This document shows, piece after piece, positions 1-8,475 of a stretch of DNA of 64,000 nt. The translations under genes and the position numbers were made by a program. The stretch comes from Draconibacterium aestuarii (lineage in GTDB: Bacteria > Bacteroidota > Bacteroidia > Bacteroidales > Prolixibacteraceae), in the NCBI GenBank assembly GCA_026671195.1, contig JAPOHD010000029.1, positions 274,163 through 338,162 of the forward strand. Direction: 5' to 3'. The notes beneath the pieces were generated by a model that did no database searches, was not told the DNA's origin, and saw only the letters and a list, made by a program, of their open reading frames with translations. Numbering within the stretch: the stretch's first letter is position 1; each line of letters begins with the position of its first letter.

Positions 1-273
1 CGAGATGCAATTAATAAAATTACTGATCAAGATTTCGATTTGGTATTAATGGATCTTATGCTACCTGAAATGGACGGCTATTCCATTACTGCTGAAATCA
101 GAAAAATTGAAAAAGAAAAAGGTATAAACAAACCCGTACCTATAATTGCCATTACAGCTAATACTTTGGATAATGATCGTCAGAGATGTTTTGATGTTGG
201 TATGAATGAATATTTATCGAAACCTTTTACAGCCGATCAGTTAATTGAAAAAATACGAATGTTTATTTCGTAG
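1..273 (+). CDS. Response-regulator receiver (REC) domain, C-terminal part, cut by window start
   Basis: The reading frame is open from base 1, so the start of the gene lies outside the window. The visible 90 residues are the second half of a CheY-like receiver domain. The phospho-acceptor Asp is residue 18 (motif VLMDLMLPEMDG), the switch Thr lies in AITA, and the conserved Lys is about residue 74 (LSKPF). The protein ends right after the domain, and the sequence style (MDGYSIT, MNEYLSKPF) resembles the C-terminal receiver of hybrid histidine kinases, so the full gene is probably a hybrid sensor kinase. A stand-alone response regulator is the alternative. Function beyond phosphotransfer cannot be told from this fragment. 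It lies directly before ruvB. Confidence 0.85.
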   Translation, partial: RDAINKITDQDFDLVLMDLMLPEMDGYSITAEIRKIEKEKGINKPVPIIAITANTLDNDRQRCFDVGMNEYLSKPFTADQLIEKIRMFIS

Positions 274-282
274 ATGTATTTT

Positions 283-1305
283 ATGGAGGAGAATTTCGAT
301 TTACGAGGAAATTCGTACGCAAATAATGAAAAAGAGCTGGATAAACAGCTCAGACCATTACAGTTCAACGATTTCAGAGGGCAAAAACAAATTGTGGAAA
401 ACCTTGAAATATTTGTTTTAGCTGCTAAAATGCGTGACGAATCGCTTGATCATGTTTTATTACATGGTCCGCCGGGATTGGGAAAAACAACCTTATCGAA
501 TATTATTGCCAACGAATTGGGAGTTGGGATTAAAATTACATCAGGACCGGTTTTAGATAAACCGGGTGATTTGGCCGGATTGTTAACCAACCTGGAAGAA
601 AATGATGTACTTTTTATTGATGAAATTCATCGCCTCTCCCCTATTGTTGAAGAATATTTGTATTCGGCCATGGAAGATTTCCGGATCGATATAATGATTG
701 ACAAAGGACCTAGTGCACGGTCGGTTCAATTAGAACTAAATCCGTTTACTTTAATTGGAGCTACTACCCGTTCGGGATTATTAACTTCTCCCCTGCGTGC
801 CCGGTTTGGTATTAAATCGCATCTGGAGTACTACGATGCCGATATTTTAACGGGAATAGTAAAACGCTCTGCCGGTATCCTTAAAGTAGAGATAAGTGAC
901 GAGGCAGCCTCTGAGATAGCTTTTCGAAGCCGTGGCACGCCGCGTATTGTAAATTCATTGCTACGCAGGGTACGTGATTTTGCCCAGGTAAAAGGAAACG
1001 GTAAAATTGATATGGCGATTACACGTCATGCACTGGCAGCTTTAAATATCGACAAACACGGTCTGGATGAGATGGATAACCGTATTCTTTTGGCAATAAT
1101 TGATAAGTTTAAAGGTGGGCCGGTTGGAATTACAACCATTGCAACTGCAGTTGGCGAAGATGCCGGAACCATTGAAGAGGTTTACGAGCCATTTCTGATT
1201 AAGGAAGGATTTATAAAACGAACTCCACGCGGAAGGGAGGTTACCGATTTGGCCTACAAACATTTAGGAAAGGTAAAATACGGTGATTCACCGGGACTTT
1301 TTTAA
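283..1305 (+). CDS. ruvB: Holliday junction branch migration DNA helicase RuvB
   Basis: RuvB is the hexameric AAA+ motor that drives branch migration of Holliday junctions with RuvA and passes them to RuvC. The 340-residue product has Walker A (GPPGLGKT), Walker B (LFIDEIH), the sensor/arginine-finger stretch [18 protein letters not shown] and the C-terminal winged-helix domain ([24 protein letters not shown]). The ATG at 283 (MEENFDLRG) matches the usual Bacteroidota N-terminus; an in-frame ATG at 274 sits directly after the upstream stop codon and would add three residues. It is followed by a strong bidirectional terminator. Nothing in the motor motifs looks damaged. Confidence 0.97.
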   Translation: MEENFDLRGNSYANNEKELDKQLRPLQFNDFRGQKQIVENLEIFVLAAKMRDESLDHVLLHGPPGLGKTTLSNIIANELGVGIKITSGPVLDKPGDLAGLLTNLEENDVLFIDEIHRLSPIVEEYLYSAMEDFRIDIMIDKGPSARSVQLELNPFTLIGATTRSGLLTSPLRARFGIKSHLEYYDADILTGIVKRSAGILKVEISDEAASEIAFRSRGTPRIVNSLLRRVRDFAQVKGNGKIDMAITRHALAALNIDKHGLDEMDNRILLAIIDKFKGGPVGITTIATAVGEDAGTIEEVYEPFLIKEGFIKRTPRGREVTDLAYKHLGKVKYGDSPGLF

Positions 1306-1347
1306 AAGAGAATACCTTTGTAAATCAACTTTTAGAACAGATGCAAA

Positions 1348-1401
1348 AAGACCGAAGCCAGTAGTTTATTTATAAACAAACTGGCTTCGGTCTTCTTTTT
1401 T
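1348..1401. terminator. Bidirectional rho-independent terminator
   Basis: A perfect 14-bp stem (1348-1361 with 1381-1394) is followed by a T-run on the + strand, and preceded by an A-run that acts as a T-run on the - strand. The loop itself holds a small GTTTAT/ATAAAC palindrome. It sits between the convergent ruvB and cyclotransferase genes and can serve both. Confidence 0.9.
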
Positions 1402-1421
1402 AATTTAGTAGTGATTGGTAT

Positions 1422-2498
1422 TTATTCCTTTTCAATAAAATTTACCTCAAATAAACGTGGATAAAGTTTTCCGGTAACGAACATGCGGTCGTTTTCCTTG
1501 TCATAGGCAATGCCGTTTAAAACATCAATCCGCTCGCTTTGTTTGTGGTACATATCTATTAAACCGCTCATGTCAATTTCCTCCAGAACTTTTCCTGTTT
1601 TAACGTCAATTTTAACAATATAATCGGTAGTATAAATGTTCGCATAAATAATTCCGTCGATGTATTCCAACTCGTTCAGCACATTCATAGTTCCTCGATT
1701 ATTTGCCACTTGCAAGGTTTTTATTATCGAAAAATCGTGGGGATTTAACCAGGTAAGTACATTGGTTCCATCGCTCATTATCAGATTGGTTCCATCGTTG
1801 GTAAGCCCCCATCCCTGCTGCGATTTAAACTGAAAACTATCTATTCTTGCAAAGGTTTCCAGGTCGTAAACAAAGCCTTTTTGTGCATGGTAGGTAAGCT
1901 GGTATATTTTATCGTTTAAAATGGTAATTCCTTCTCCAAAATACTTGTCTTCCAAATCAAAAGACTGTAATGCCTTTCCGGTTTTAAGATCAACTTTAAG
2001 TAATTTAGAATGCCCTTTTTCACCGGTACCTTCATACAAATATCCATTGCGGTATTCCAAACCTTGAGTATAGGATGTTTTTAAATGCGGATAGTTGTTT
2101 ACTACCTGGTAAGTAAGTTGTTTGGGTTGAATATCGGAAACAACAGTTAATGCCTTTAAACTTGTATTTTTCAGCCCATCGGTTTTTTCGGCGTTTACTT
2201 TAAAATTGGTAAGACCCAAGGCATCCAGTTCAACATCGTTCACCACAAATTCAAGTTCTTTTGATTCTTTTAATAACCTGTTCTGATAATAAACCTGAAT
2301 CGTTTTTATCTCACCGTCGCGTAATTTTGTTTTAACATTAACCGATACTTTTTGGCCATAAACAAACTGGTTTTTATTTGGCTTTAAAGTAACTGTACTT
2401 ACAGGTTTACGAGGGCGTTTTGTCGATTTGTTTGAACACGATAAAAACGTGATAAACAAGCTAAGAACTAATACTATCGGAAAAAGATTGCGTTTCAT
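1422..2498 (-). CDS. Glutaminyl-peptide cyclotransferase-like lipoprotein
   Basis: The 358-residue protein starts with a lipoprotein signal (hydrophobic stretch ending FLSC, Cys at about residue 21). A short beta-rich N-terminal domain (about 35-125) is followed by a beta-propeller of the plant/bacterial glutamine cyclotransferase family (PF05096). Recognisable stretches are GLEYRNGYLYEGTG, YFGEGITIL, NELEYIDGIIYANIY and VLNGIAYD. Members of the family cyclise N-terminal Gln to pyroglutamate; the bacterial substrates are mostly unknown. The protein is predicted to be lipid-anchored at the envelope. It is a single-gene unit facing ruvB. Family assignment is firm, enzyme activity is inferred. 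Confidence 0.85.
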   Translation of the reverse strand: MKRNLFPIVLVLSLFITFLSCSNKSTKRPRKPVSTVTLKPNKNQFVYGQKVSVNVKTKLRDGEIKTIQVYYQNRLLKESKELEFVVNDVELDALGLTNFKVNAEKTDGLKNTSLKALTVVSDIQPKQLTYQVVNNYPHLKTSYTQGLEYRNGYLYEGTGEKGHSKLLKVDLKTGKALQSFDLEDKYFGEGITILNDKIYQLTYHAQKGFVYDLETFARIDSFQFKSQQGWGLTNDGTNLIMSDGTNVLTWLNPHDFSIIKTLQVANNRGTMNVLNELEYIDGIIYANIYTTDYIVKIDVKTGKVLEEIDMSGLIDMYHKQSERIDVLNGIAYDKENDRMFVTGKLYPRLFEVNFIEKE

Positions 2499-2579
2499 TT
2501 TATTAAAAATTTTTCAGCCCAAATATAAAACTAATTGCACAAAGGTTGTTTTTCAATTCAGCATCAATGTAAATCATTT

Positions 2580-2587
2580 TATCTTTG
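2580..2587 (+). promoter_or_regulatory. Bacteroidota -7 promoter element (TATCTTTG)
   Basis: This is a perfect TAnnTTTG box 17 nt before the TTG start of the flippase gene. No good TTTG -33 box is visible at the usual distance. Its position supports the TTG start at 2605 rather than a start further inside the gene. Confidence 0.45.
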
Positions 2588-2604
2588 CCTAAAATTTCAA
2601 TCAA

Positions 2605-4089
2605 TTGAATCCATTTAAAAAGTTAGCAAGCGACACAGCAATTTACGGAGTAAGTAGTATTGTTGGAAGATTTTTAAACTGGTGGCTGGTTCCTTATTAC
2701 TCGTTTATGTTTTTACCCGGCGAGTACGGAGTAGTAACCAATATGTATGCCTATGTGGCATTTTTTCTGGTACTGTTAACCTACGGTATGGAAACATCGT
2801 ATTTCAGGTTTGCCTCAAAAAGTAAAAGGCCCGAAGATGTATATTCCACCTCCATAATTTCCTTGTTTTTTACCACAATTTCTTTTATTCTGCTAGCTTC
2901 GGTTTTTCGCTACGAAATAGCTGATTTAATCCAGTACCCCGAGCATCCGGAATATATTTTATGGTTTGCTATTATTCTTGGAATAGACGCTTTTACTGCC
3001 ATTCCGTTTGCACGTTTACGTTTAAACAACCGACCCATAAAATTTGCTGCAGTTAAGTTTGTCTTTATTGGTTTTAATATTGGTTTTAACCTGTTTTTTA
3101 TTTCGCTTTGCCCACGATTACTCGAAAACAATCCCGATTCGATTATAAATGCTGTTTATTCTGCCGACATTGGTGTGGGTTATGTTTTTATTTCAAATCT
3201 GTTGGCATCGGTAATTATTTTAATTCTTCTGTTACCCGAAATTTTCAGGCTATCGTATAAATTCGATAAAAAGCTTTTACAACAAATGCTGAGCTATGGT
3301 TTTCCCATTTTAATTGTGGGATTAACCGGAATGGTGAATCAAAACATCGACAAAGTACTAATTCCGTTTTTGGTTCCTGACGATCAGAATCCGATGTTTC
3401 AGCTAGGAATTTACGGGGCCAATTACAAGCTGGCAGTTTTAATGAACATGTTTATACAGGCCTTTCGGTATGCTTTCGAACCCTTCTTTTTTGCCCGTAG
3501 CAGCTCAAAAGACGATCCTAAAGTATATGCAACTGTGATGAAGTATTTTGTGATTTTTGGTCTGTTAATTTTCCTCAGTATGGTTCTTTATATCGATGTG
3601 ATAAAAATTATTGTTGATAGCAAATACCACGAGGGTTTAAAAGTGGTTCCTTTAATATTAATGGCCAATCTTTTTTTTGGTATGTATTTTACGCTTTCGC
3701 TCTGGTATAAATTAACCGATAAGACGCGCTACGGAGCGTATATGGCATTAATAGGAGCAGCAATTACATTGGTTTTAAACATTGTATTAATACCGGTAAT
3801 CGGCTACATGGGATCGGCAATTGCCGTTTTCATCTGCTTTTTGGTAATGATGCTTCTCTCCTATTTTCTGGGGCAAAAACATTATCCAATTCCGTACAAT
3901 GTAAAACGCATTGGAACTTATTTTTTAATTGGCATGATTTTTTATGCTCTTTCTTATTTTACAACCAATTTATCAGTGGTATTTAAATACCTGATTCACA
4001 CAACTTTTATAGCCTTGTTTTTGTTTTTTGTAGCAAGGCTCGAAAAAAATGAAATATCGCGCTTATTTAAATTAAGTAAAAAGAAATAA
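2605..4089 (+). CDS. Polysaccharide/lipid-linked oligosaccharide flippase (MATE/Wzx type)
   Basis: This 494-residue integral membrane protein has about 12-14 hydrophobic segments along its whole length. The N-terminus (LASDTAIYGVSSIVGR) and the central GFPILIVGLTGMVNQNIDKVLI are typical of the oligosaccharide-flippase branch of the MOP superfamily, which moves undecaprenyl-linked glycans across the inner membrane. The start is a TTG; the next Met is about residue 33, after the first conserved segment, so TTG is preferred. No glycosyltransferases flank it, so the glycan is unknown. It lies upstream of rpiB on the same strand with a 26-bp gap. Confidence 0.85.
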   Translation: MNPFKKLASDTAIYGVSSIVGRFLNWWLVPYYSFMFLPGEYGVVTNMYAYVAFFLVLLTYGMETSYFRFASKSKRPEDVYSTSIISLFFTTISFILLASVFRYEIADLIQYPEHPEYILWFAIILGIDAFTAIPFARLRLNNRPIKFAAVKFVFIGFNIGFNLFFISLCPRLLENNPDSIINAVYSADIGVGYVFISNLLASVIILILLLPEIFRLSYKFDKKLLQQMLSYGFPILIVGLTGMVNQNIDKVLIPFLVPDDQNPMFQLGIYGANYKLAVLMNMFIQAFRYAFEPFFFARSSSKDDPKVYATVMKYFVIFGLLIFLSMVLYIDVIKIIVDSKYHEGLKVVPLILMANLFFGMYFTLSLWYKLTDKTRYGAYMALIGAAITLVLNIVLIPVIGYMGSAIAVFICFLVMMLLSYFLGQKHYPIPYNVKRIGTYFLIGMIFYALSYFTTNLSVVFKYLIHTTFIALFLFFVARLEKNEISRLFKLSKKK

Positions 4090-4115
4090 GTATCAAAAAG
4101 TATTAAATTTGTGAA

Positions 4116-4568
4116 ATGAAGCATTTAGAAGGTAAAGTAATTGCATTGGCGAGTGATCACGCCGGATTTGCAAAAAAGCAGGTTATTAAAAAATTTTTAA
4201 ACGATAATAATATCGAATACAAAGACCTGGGATGTTATTCAGAAGAAAGTGTTGATTATCCGGTTTACGCACATCTTATCGGTGAGGCTATTGAAAAAGG
4301 TGAATTCGAAATAGGAATTACTTTTTGCGGAAGCGGACAAGGAATAAGTATCGCGGCAAACAAACATCAGGGAGTACGTTCAGGAGTATGTTGGAACACC
4401 GAAATTGCCACCCTGGCACGTCAGCATAACAATGCAAATATTTGTGCGATTCCTGGTCGATTTGTATCCGACGAAGAAGCAATCGCAATTGTTTCGGCCT
4501 TTTTAAACGCCGATTTTGAAGGTGGTCGTCATGCGCGCAGAATTGATCAGATTCCCATAAATTGTTAA
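4116..4568 (+). CDS. rpiB: Ribose-5-phosphate isomerase B
   Basis: RpiB interconverts ribose 5-phosphate and ribulose 5-phosphate in the non-oxidative pentose phosphate pathway. The 150-residue product has the family's landmarks: ALASDHAGF at the N-terminus, the active-site TFCGSGQGISIAANK loop with its Cys, and RQHNNANICAIPGR. The usual GTG(I/M)G loop reads GSGQG here, a mild variant. Its stop codon overlaps the ATG of the next gene by one base (TAATG), so the two genes are probably translationally coupled. Confidence 0.93.
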   Translation: MKHLEGKVIALASDHAGFAKKQVIKKFLNDNNIEYKDLGCYSEESVDYPVYAHLIGEAIEKGEFEIGITFCGSGQGISIAANKHQGVRSGVCWNTEIATLARQHNNANICAIPGRFVSDEEAIAIVSAFLNADFEGGRHARRIDQIPINC

Positions 4569-5938
4569 TGAGTAATCTAAAAAATATATTTCTTAAAGAT
4601 TCTAAAATTGCGTTTGATAAAAATCACCGCAAAACTTTAAATTATAATATCTCGAAATACGACGAAGCGGTTGCGAAAGGAAAACTTCGATACAGGAATC
4701 TGGATTTGGCCAAACAACGGGCTTCCTATTTAAAAGGAAGAATTGTATCCAATTTGGCTGAATATCTTGAAGAATTTGAAAATAATGCCATAAACAATGG
4801 AATTGATGTTGTTTGGGCCCGTAATGATAAAGAAGCCGTTTCGGAAATCATAAAAATTATAAAAGAAAACAGTGGCAGGCTTTTAGTAAAAAGTAAGTCG
4901 ATGATTTCGGAAGAAATTGAACTCAACGAAAATCTTGAAAAAGCAGGAATTGAACCTGTTGAAACTGATTTGGGTGAGTTTATAGTTCAGGTAGCGGGCG
5001 AAAAGCCCTATCATATTTTAACGCCGGCAATGCATAAATCGAAAGAAGATGTTGCTGCACTTTTTCAAAAAGAATTTAATACACCACCCGATGCTACGCC
5101 AACAGAGCTAACTCTTTTTGTGCGAAAAATTTTACGCGAAAAATTTACCTCGGCCGAAATAGGGGTTACCGGAGCCAATTTTTTAGTTGCCGATGTGGGT
5201 GGTGTGGCACTAACCGAAAACGAAGGGAATGGTTTTATGTCGGTTTCTTTTCCGAAAATGCATATTGTAATTGCCGGAATAGAAAAAATAATACCTTCGA
5301 TAAACGATTTGCAGTTGATGTTTCCTTTGCTTTCTGCACTGGGAACCGGGCAACAAATTACAGTGTATAATTCGTTGATAACCGGGACAAAAAGAAACAA
5401 TGAGGATAACGGCCCGGAAAAAATGATCGTTGTTTTGTTGGATAACGAGCGTTCTAAAATAGCAGCCGAAGCAAAACATTTTGAAGCCTTAAAATGTATT
5501 CGTTGCGGAGCATGTTTGAATGCCTGCCCCATTTATAAAAATGTGGGTGGATATACATATAACACAACATACAGTGGTCCTATAGGATCAGTAATTACAC
5601 CATTTTTAAAAGGTTTTAGTAAATTCAACCACCTGAGTTTTGCTTGCACGGTGTGTGGTGCCTGCACCGATGTTTGTCCGGTTAAAATACCGTTGCACAA
5701 TTTATTGTTGCAAAACCGGCGAAAGAGTGTTCAACAAAACAACGGCAGTTTTGGTTGGAATGCAGGAATGAAAGCTTATGAATGGGCTTTTAAAAAACGA
5801 AAGAACCTGGATAAAGTAAACGGAAAAGTAAAAAATACACTCGCAAAAGTCAATAAAAATGTTCTGGGAAAAGAAAAGGAATTTCCTGCTTTTTCAGAGT
5901 ATTCGTATAGTAAACAAAAAAAGTTAAACATAAAATAA
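4568..5938 (+). CDS. lutB: LutB-like lactate-utilisation iron-sulfur protein (LUD domain plus 2x[4Fe-4S])
   Basis: The product (456 residues from the ATG at 4568; a TTG at 4562 is less likely) resembles LutB, a subunit of the LutABC complex that oxidises L-lactate to pyruvate. An LUD domain (about 60-300; GVTGANFLVADVGG, ENEGNG) is followed by two ferredoxin-type motifs, CIRCGACLNACP and CTVCGACTDVCP, near residues 310-370. The start overlaps the rpiB stop. LutA and LutC partners are not in the window, which is unusual. An Rrf2 regulator follows 5 bp downstream and probably controls or is co-transcribed with it. Confidence 0.85.
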   Translation: MSNLKNIFLKDSKIAFDKNHRKTLNYNISKYDEAVAKGKLRYRNLDLAKQRASYLKGRIVSNLAEYLEEFENNAINNGIDVVWARNDKEAVSEIIKIIKENSGRLLVKSKSMISEEIELNENLEKAGIEPVETDLGEFIVQVAGEKPYHILTPAMHKSKEDVAALFQKEFNTPPDATPTELTLFVRKILREKFTSAEIGVTGANFLVADVGGVALTENEGNGFMSVSFPKMHIVIAGIEKIIPSINDLQLMFPLLSALGTGQQITVYNSLITGTKRNNEDNGPEKMIVVLLDNERSKIAAEAKHFEALKCIRCGACLNACPIYKNVGGYTYNTTYSGPIGSVITPFLKGFSKFNHLSFACTVCGACTDVCPVKIPLHNLLLQNRRKSVQQNNGSFGWNAGMKAYEWAFKKRKNLDKVNGKVKNTLAKVNKNVLGKEKEFPAFSEYSYSKQKKLNIK

Positions 5939-5943
5939 TTGCC

Positions 5944-6387
5944 ATGTTATCAAACACTTGCAAGTACGCATTACGAGCCCTTATTTATCTGGGAAAATTT
6001 TCACAAGATGACAAACGGATTGGTATTAAACGGATTTCAGAAGATCTTCAATTATCTTCACCCTTTTTAGGCAAAATTCTTCAAAACCTGGTAAAACAAA
6101 AATTACTTGTTTCAACCAAAGGGCCTAATGGTGGGTTTTCCTTATCGCGCAATGCTTCTGAAATTAGTTTGTGGGATATTGTTACCAAAGTTGATGGCGA
6201 GGAATTTTTTACCAACTGCCTGATTAGTTTGGAACCCTGCAAAACCCATGATCCATCAAAGCCACTTTGCCCGGTTCATGCACAATACGACAAATTAAGA
6301 AAAGAAATTTGCGCGTTTTATAAAGAAACCAGTTTGGAAATTATCAGCCAGGATATCGATAAATTTGAGGACTTAATGAAGCTTTAA
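5944..6387 (+). CDS. Rrf2 family transcriptional regulator, probably Fe-S sensing
   Basis: The 147-residue protein carries an N-terminal winged helix (LSNTCKYALRALIYL, LQLSSPFLGKILQNLVK, STKGPNGGFSLSR) typical of Rrf2 proteins such as IscR and NsrR. Three cysteines in the stretch NCLISLEPC...PLCPVH (spacings of 6 and 9 residues) can hold an iron-sulfur cluster, so redox, NO or iron sensing is likely. It sits 5 bp behind the LutB-like gene and is probably autoregulating that operon; this is inference from position. Confidence 0.88.
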   Translation: MLSNTCKYALRALIYLGKFSQDDKRIGIKRISEDLQLSSPFLGKILQNLVKQKLLVSTKGPNGGFSLSRNASEISLWDIVTKVDGEEFFTNCLISLEPCKTHDPSKPLCPVHAQYDKLRKEICAFYKETSLEIISQDIDKFEDLMKL

Positions 6388-6423
6388 TTTGAGCTGTAGA
6401 GGTTGAACTAACTTGATCTTAAT

Positions 6424-6804
6424 TTAGACAAGAACTTCTAATTTTTTACCGTTTACAAAAAAGCGGTAAAAAACAACTGCAGCAGCTAACCCAGCTGTAT
6501 TTGCCCATAAATCGTAAATATCGCTGGTGCGGCTTGTGGTTATTTTTTCTTGTAAAAATTCTAAAAGAACAGCAAAAACAAGGGTGAGTAGGGGAGTCCA
6601 AAAATAAAAATTAGGTGTAAATTGTTTCACCGGTCTGAAAAGTAACAAACAAAGTATAAAAAACATTCCAAAGTGAACGATTTTATCGAAATTTGGTATT
6701 TTAAAAAATGGTTCTGAAGGAAGTTGGCTGGCTGGCATAAACAACAGGTAGCACATAATTATGAACCAGGTAACAAGTCTCCAATAATTTGAAATATTTT
6801 TCAT
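6424..6804 (-). CDS. VanZ-like family membrane protein
   Basis: A 126-residue protein with about four membrane segments and the VanZ-family landmarks FDKIVHFGMFFILC and SDIYDLWANTAG near the C-terminus. Teicoplanin-resistance VanZ is the name-giver, but most members are of unknown function. Its ATG is inside the same CATG that holds the start of hemW on the other strand, so the two genes overlap by two bases head to head and have no intergenic promoter space. Confidence 0.8.
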   Translation of the reverse strand: MKNISNYWRLVTWFIIMCYLLFMPASQLPSEPFFKIPNFDKIVHFGMFFILCLLLFRPVKQFTPNFYFWTPLLTLVFAVLLEFLQEKITTSRTSDIYDLWANTAGLAAAVVFYRFFVNGKKLEVLV

Positions 6805-7930
6805 GGCTGGTATTTATATTCATATTCCTTTTTGTCGTCAGAAATGCTATTACTGCGATTTTTATAAAACCGTTAATACATCCTTAAAACAAAAATTTCT
6901 TTCAGTTTTGAAAGAAGAAACAAAAGTACGGAAAAACTACCTTCAAAATGAAATTGTTGAAACCATTTATTTTGGCGGAGGCACACCGTCGGTTTTAACT
7001 GCCCGGGAATTAAAGGACATTTTATGTGATTTAGTGGATAATTACCAAGTAAGTAAAGTTGCAGAAATTACATTCGAAGCCAACCCCGATGATTTAACAA
7101 ACGATTATTTAGAAGCAATTCAGCAAGCCGGAATTAACCGCTTAAGTGTGGGGATACAAGCATTTCAGGATAAACACCTGGGAAAGATGAACCGCCGCCA
7201 CAATGCCGCTGAAGCCATTCGGGCAGTTGAAACTGCCGCCAAAATTGGTTTCGATAACATCAGTGTTGATTTAATTTATGGTTTGCCCGGTTTAACCGAT
7301 CGGGAATGGAAAGAAAGTTTAAACCGGGTTTTTCAACTTCCGGTTCAACATTTGTCGGCTTATCATTTAACCTATCACGAAGGAACGGCTTTTTATACCT
7401 GGCTAAAAAAGGGAACTTTAAAGGAACTGAAAGAAACAGAGAGTGTTGCTCAGTTTAAAAATTTGCTTAGTTACGCTAAAAAGAACGGTTTCGAACAATA
7501 TGAAATTTCAAACTTTGCGAAAAACGGGATGTATTCGAAGCACAACACATCGTATTGGATGGGTACAAAATATCTCGGTTTAGGGCCTTCTGCACATTCG
7601 TTTGATGGAAATTCACGGCACTGGAACATTTCGCATGTTGAAAGCTATATTAAAGCGTTTGCTAATAATGCAGATTATTTTGAAGAAGAAATTTTAAGTG
7701 ATAATGACAAATTTAACGAGTACATTTTAACCCGAATCAGAACAAAGTGGGGGATTTCTATAAAGTTTGTGAATCAGCAGTTTGGAGCGATAAAGGAAAA
7801 TTATCTGCTACAACAGATTGAGAAATATAGAAAATCAGGAACACTATTTTTTGTTGACGATCGAATAACGTTATCAAACGAAGGGCTTTTTATTTCAGAT
7901 GAAATAATGACTGACCTTATTATTATTTGA
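6803..7930 (+). CDS. hemW: Radical SAM heme chaperone HemW
   Basis: HemW binds heme and a [4Fe-4S] cluster and delivers heme to respiratory enzymes; it was long annotated as a HemN-type oxidase. The 375-residue product begins with YIHIPFCRQKCYYCDF, giving the CxxxCxxC cluster motif (Cys 11, 15, 18) without the fourth Cys that true HemN has. FGGGTPS, LSVGIQAF and the C-terminal HemN_C domain follow. Compare the true HemN at 19067-20443, whose motif ends CGC. The start is the ATG at 6803, shared head to head with the VanZ gene. Confidence 0.92.
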   Translation: MAGIYIHIPFCRQKCYYCDFYKTVNTSLKQKFLSVLKEETKVRKNYLQNEIVETIYFGGGTPSVLTARELKDILCDLVDNYQVSKVAEITFEANPDDLTNDYLEAIQQAGINRLSVGIQAFQDKHLGKMNRRHNAAEAIRAVETAAKIGFDNISVDLIYGLPGLTDREWKESLNRVFQLPVQHLSAYHLTYHEGTAFYTWLKKGTLKELKETESVAQFKNLLSYAKKNGFEQYEISNFAKNGMYSKHNTSYWMGTKYLGLGPSAHSFDGNSRHWNISHVESYIKAFANNADYFEEEILSDNDKFNEYILTRIRTKWGISIKFVNQQFGAIKENYLLQQIEKYRKSGTLFFVDDRITLSNEGLFISDEIMTDLIII

Positions 7931-8039
7931 TTGTTAACCAATTAGTTGAAATCGAAATCCAGAACAATAAATTTTGTTAATCCTTCTGCTTGGATAGTTT
8001 ATTTCACTATTTTAGCGGTTCTTTTTTAAAACAGATTGC

Positions 8040-8474
8040 ATGCAGGTTAAAATTGTAAATAAATCGAAAAACGAATTGCCGGCCTACAGTACCCTATTTT
8101 CAGCCGGAATGGATTTAAGAGCTAGTCTTGAAGAACCCGTAACGTTAAAACCTTTGGAAAGGACTTTGGTTCCAACAGGGTTATTTATCGAGTTACCCCA
8201 AGGTTACGAAGCACAAGTTCGCCCCCGCAGTGGTCTGGCTTTAAAAAAAGGAGTTACAGTTTTAAATACTCCGGGGACCATTGACGCAGACTATCGGGGA
8301 GAAATAGGAGTAATTTTAATTAATCTTTCGCAAGAGAACTTTGTTATTGAGAATGGAGAACGGATTTGCCAGATGGTTATTGCTGCCCACGAAACAGTGG
8401 AATGGAATTTGGTAGAGGTGTTGGAAGAATCAGAAAGAGGAGCGGGTGGTTTTGGCCACACCGGTAAAAAATAG
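8040..8474 (+). CDS. dut: dUTP diphosphatase
   Basis: The 144-residue protein hydrolyses dUTP to dUMP, keeping uracil out of DNA and feeding thymidylate synthesis. All five trimeric dUTPase motifs are visible: [15 protein letters not shown], the [14 protein letters not shown] segment with the catalytic Asp, GERICQMV, and [10 protein letters not shown] (His replaces the common Ser in the last motif). The TPR lipoprotein gene begins one base after the stop codon, so dut likely heads that operon. Confidence 0.96.
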   Translation: MQVKIVNKSKNELPAYSTLFSAGMDLRASLEEPVTLKPLERTLVPTGLFIELPQGYEAQVRPRSGLALKKGVTVLNTPGTIDADYRGEIGVILINLSQENFVIENGERICQMVIAAHETVEWNLVEVLEESERGAGGFGHTGKK

Positions 8475-8475
8475 A

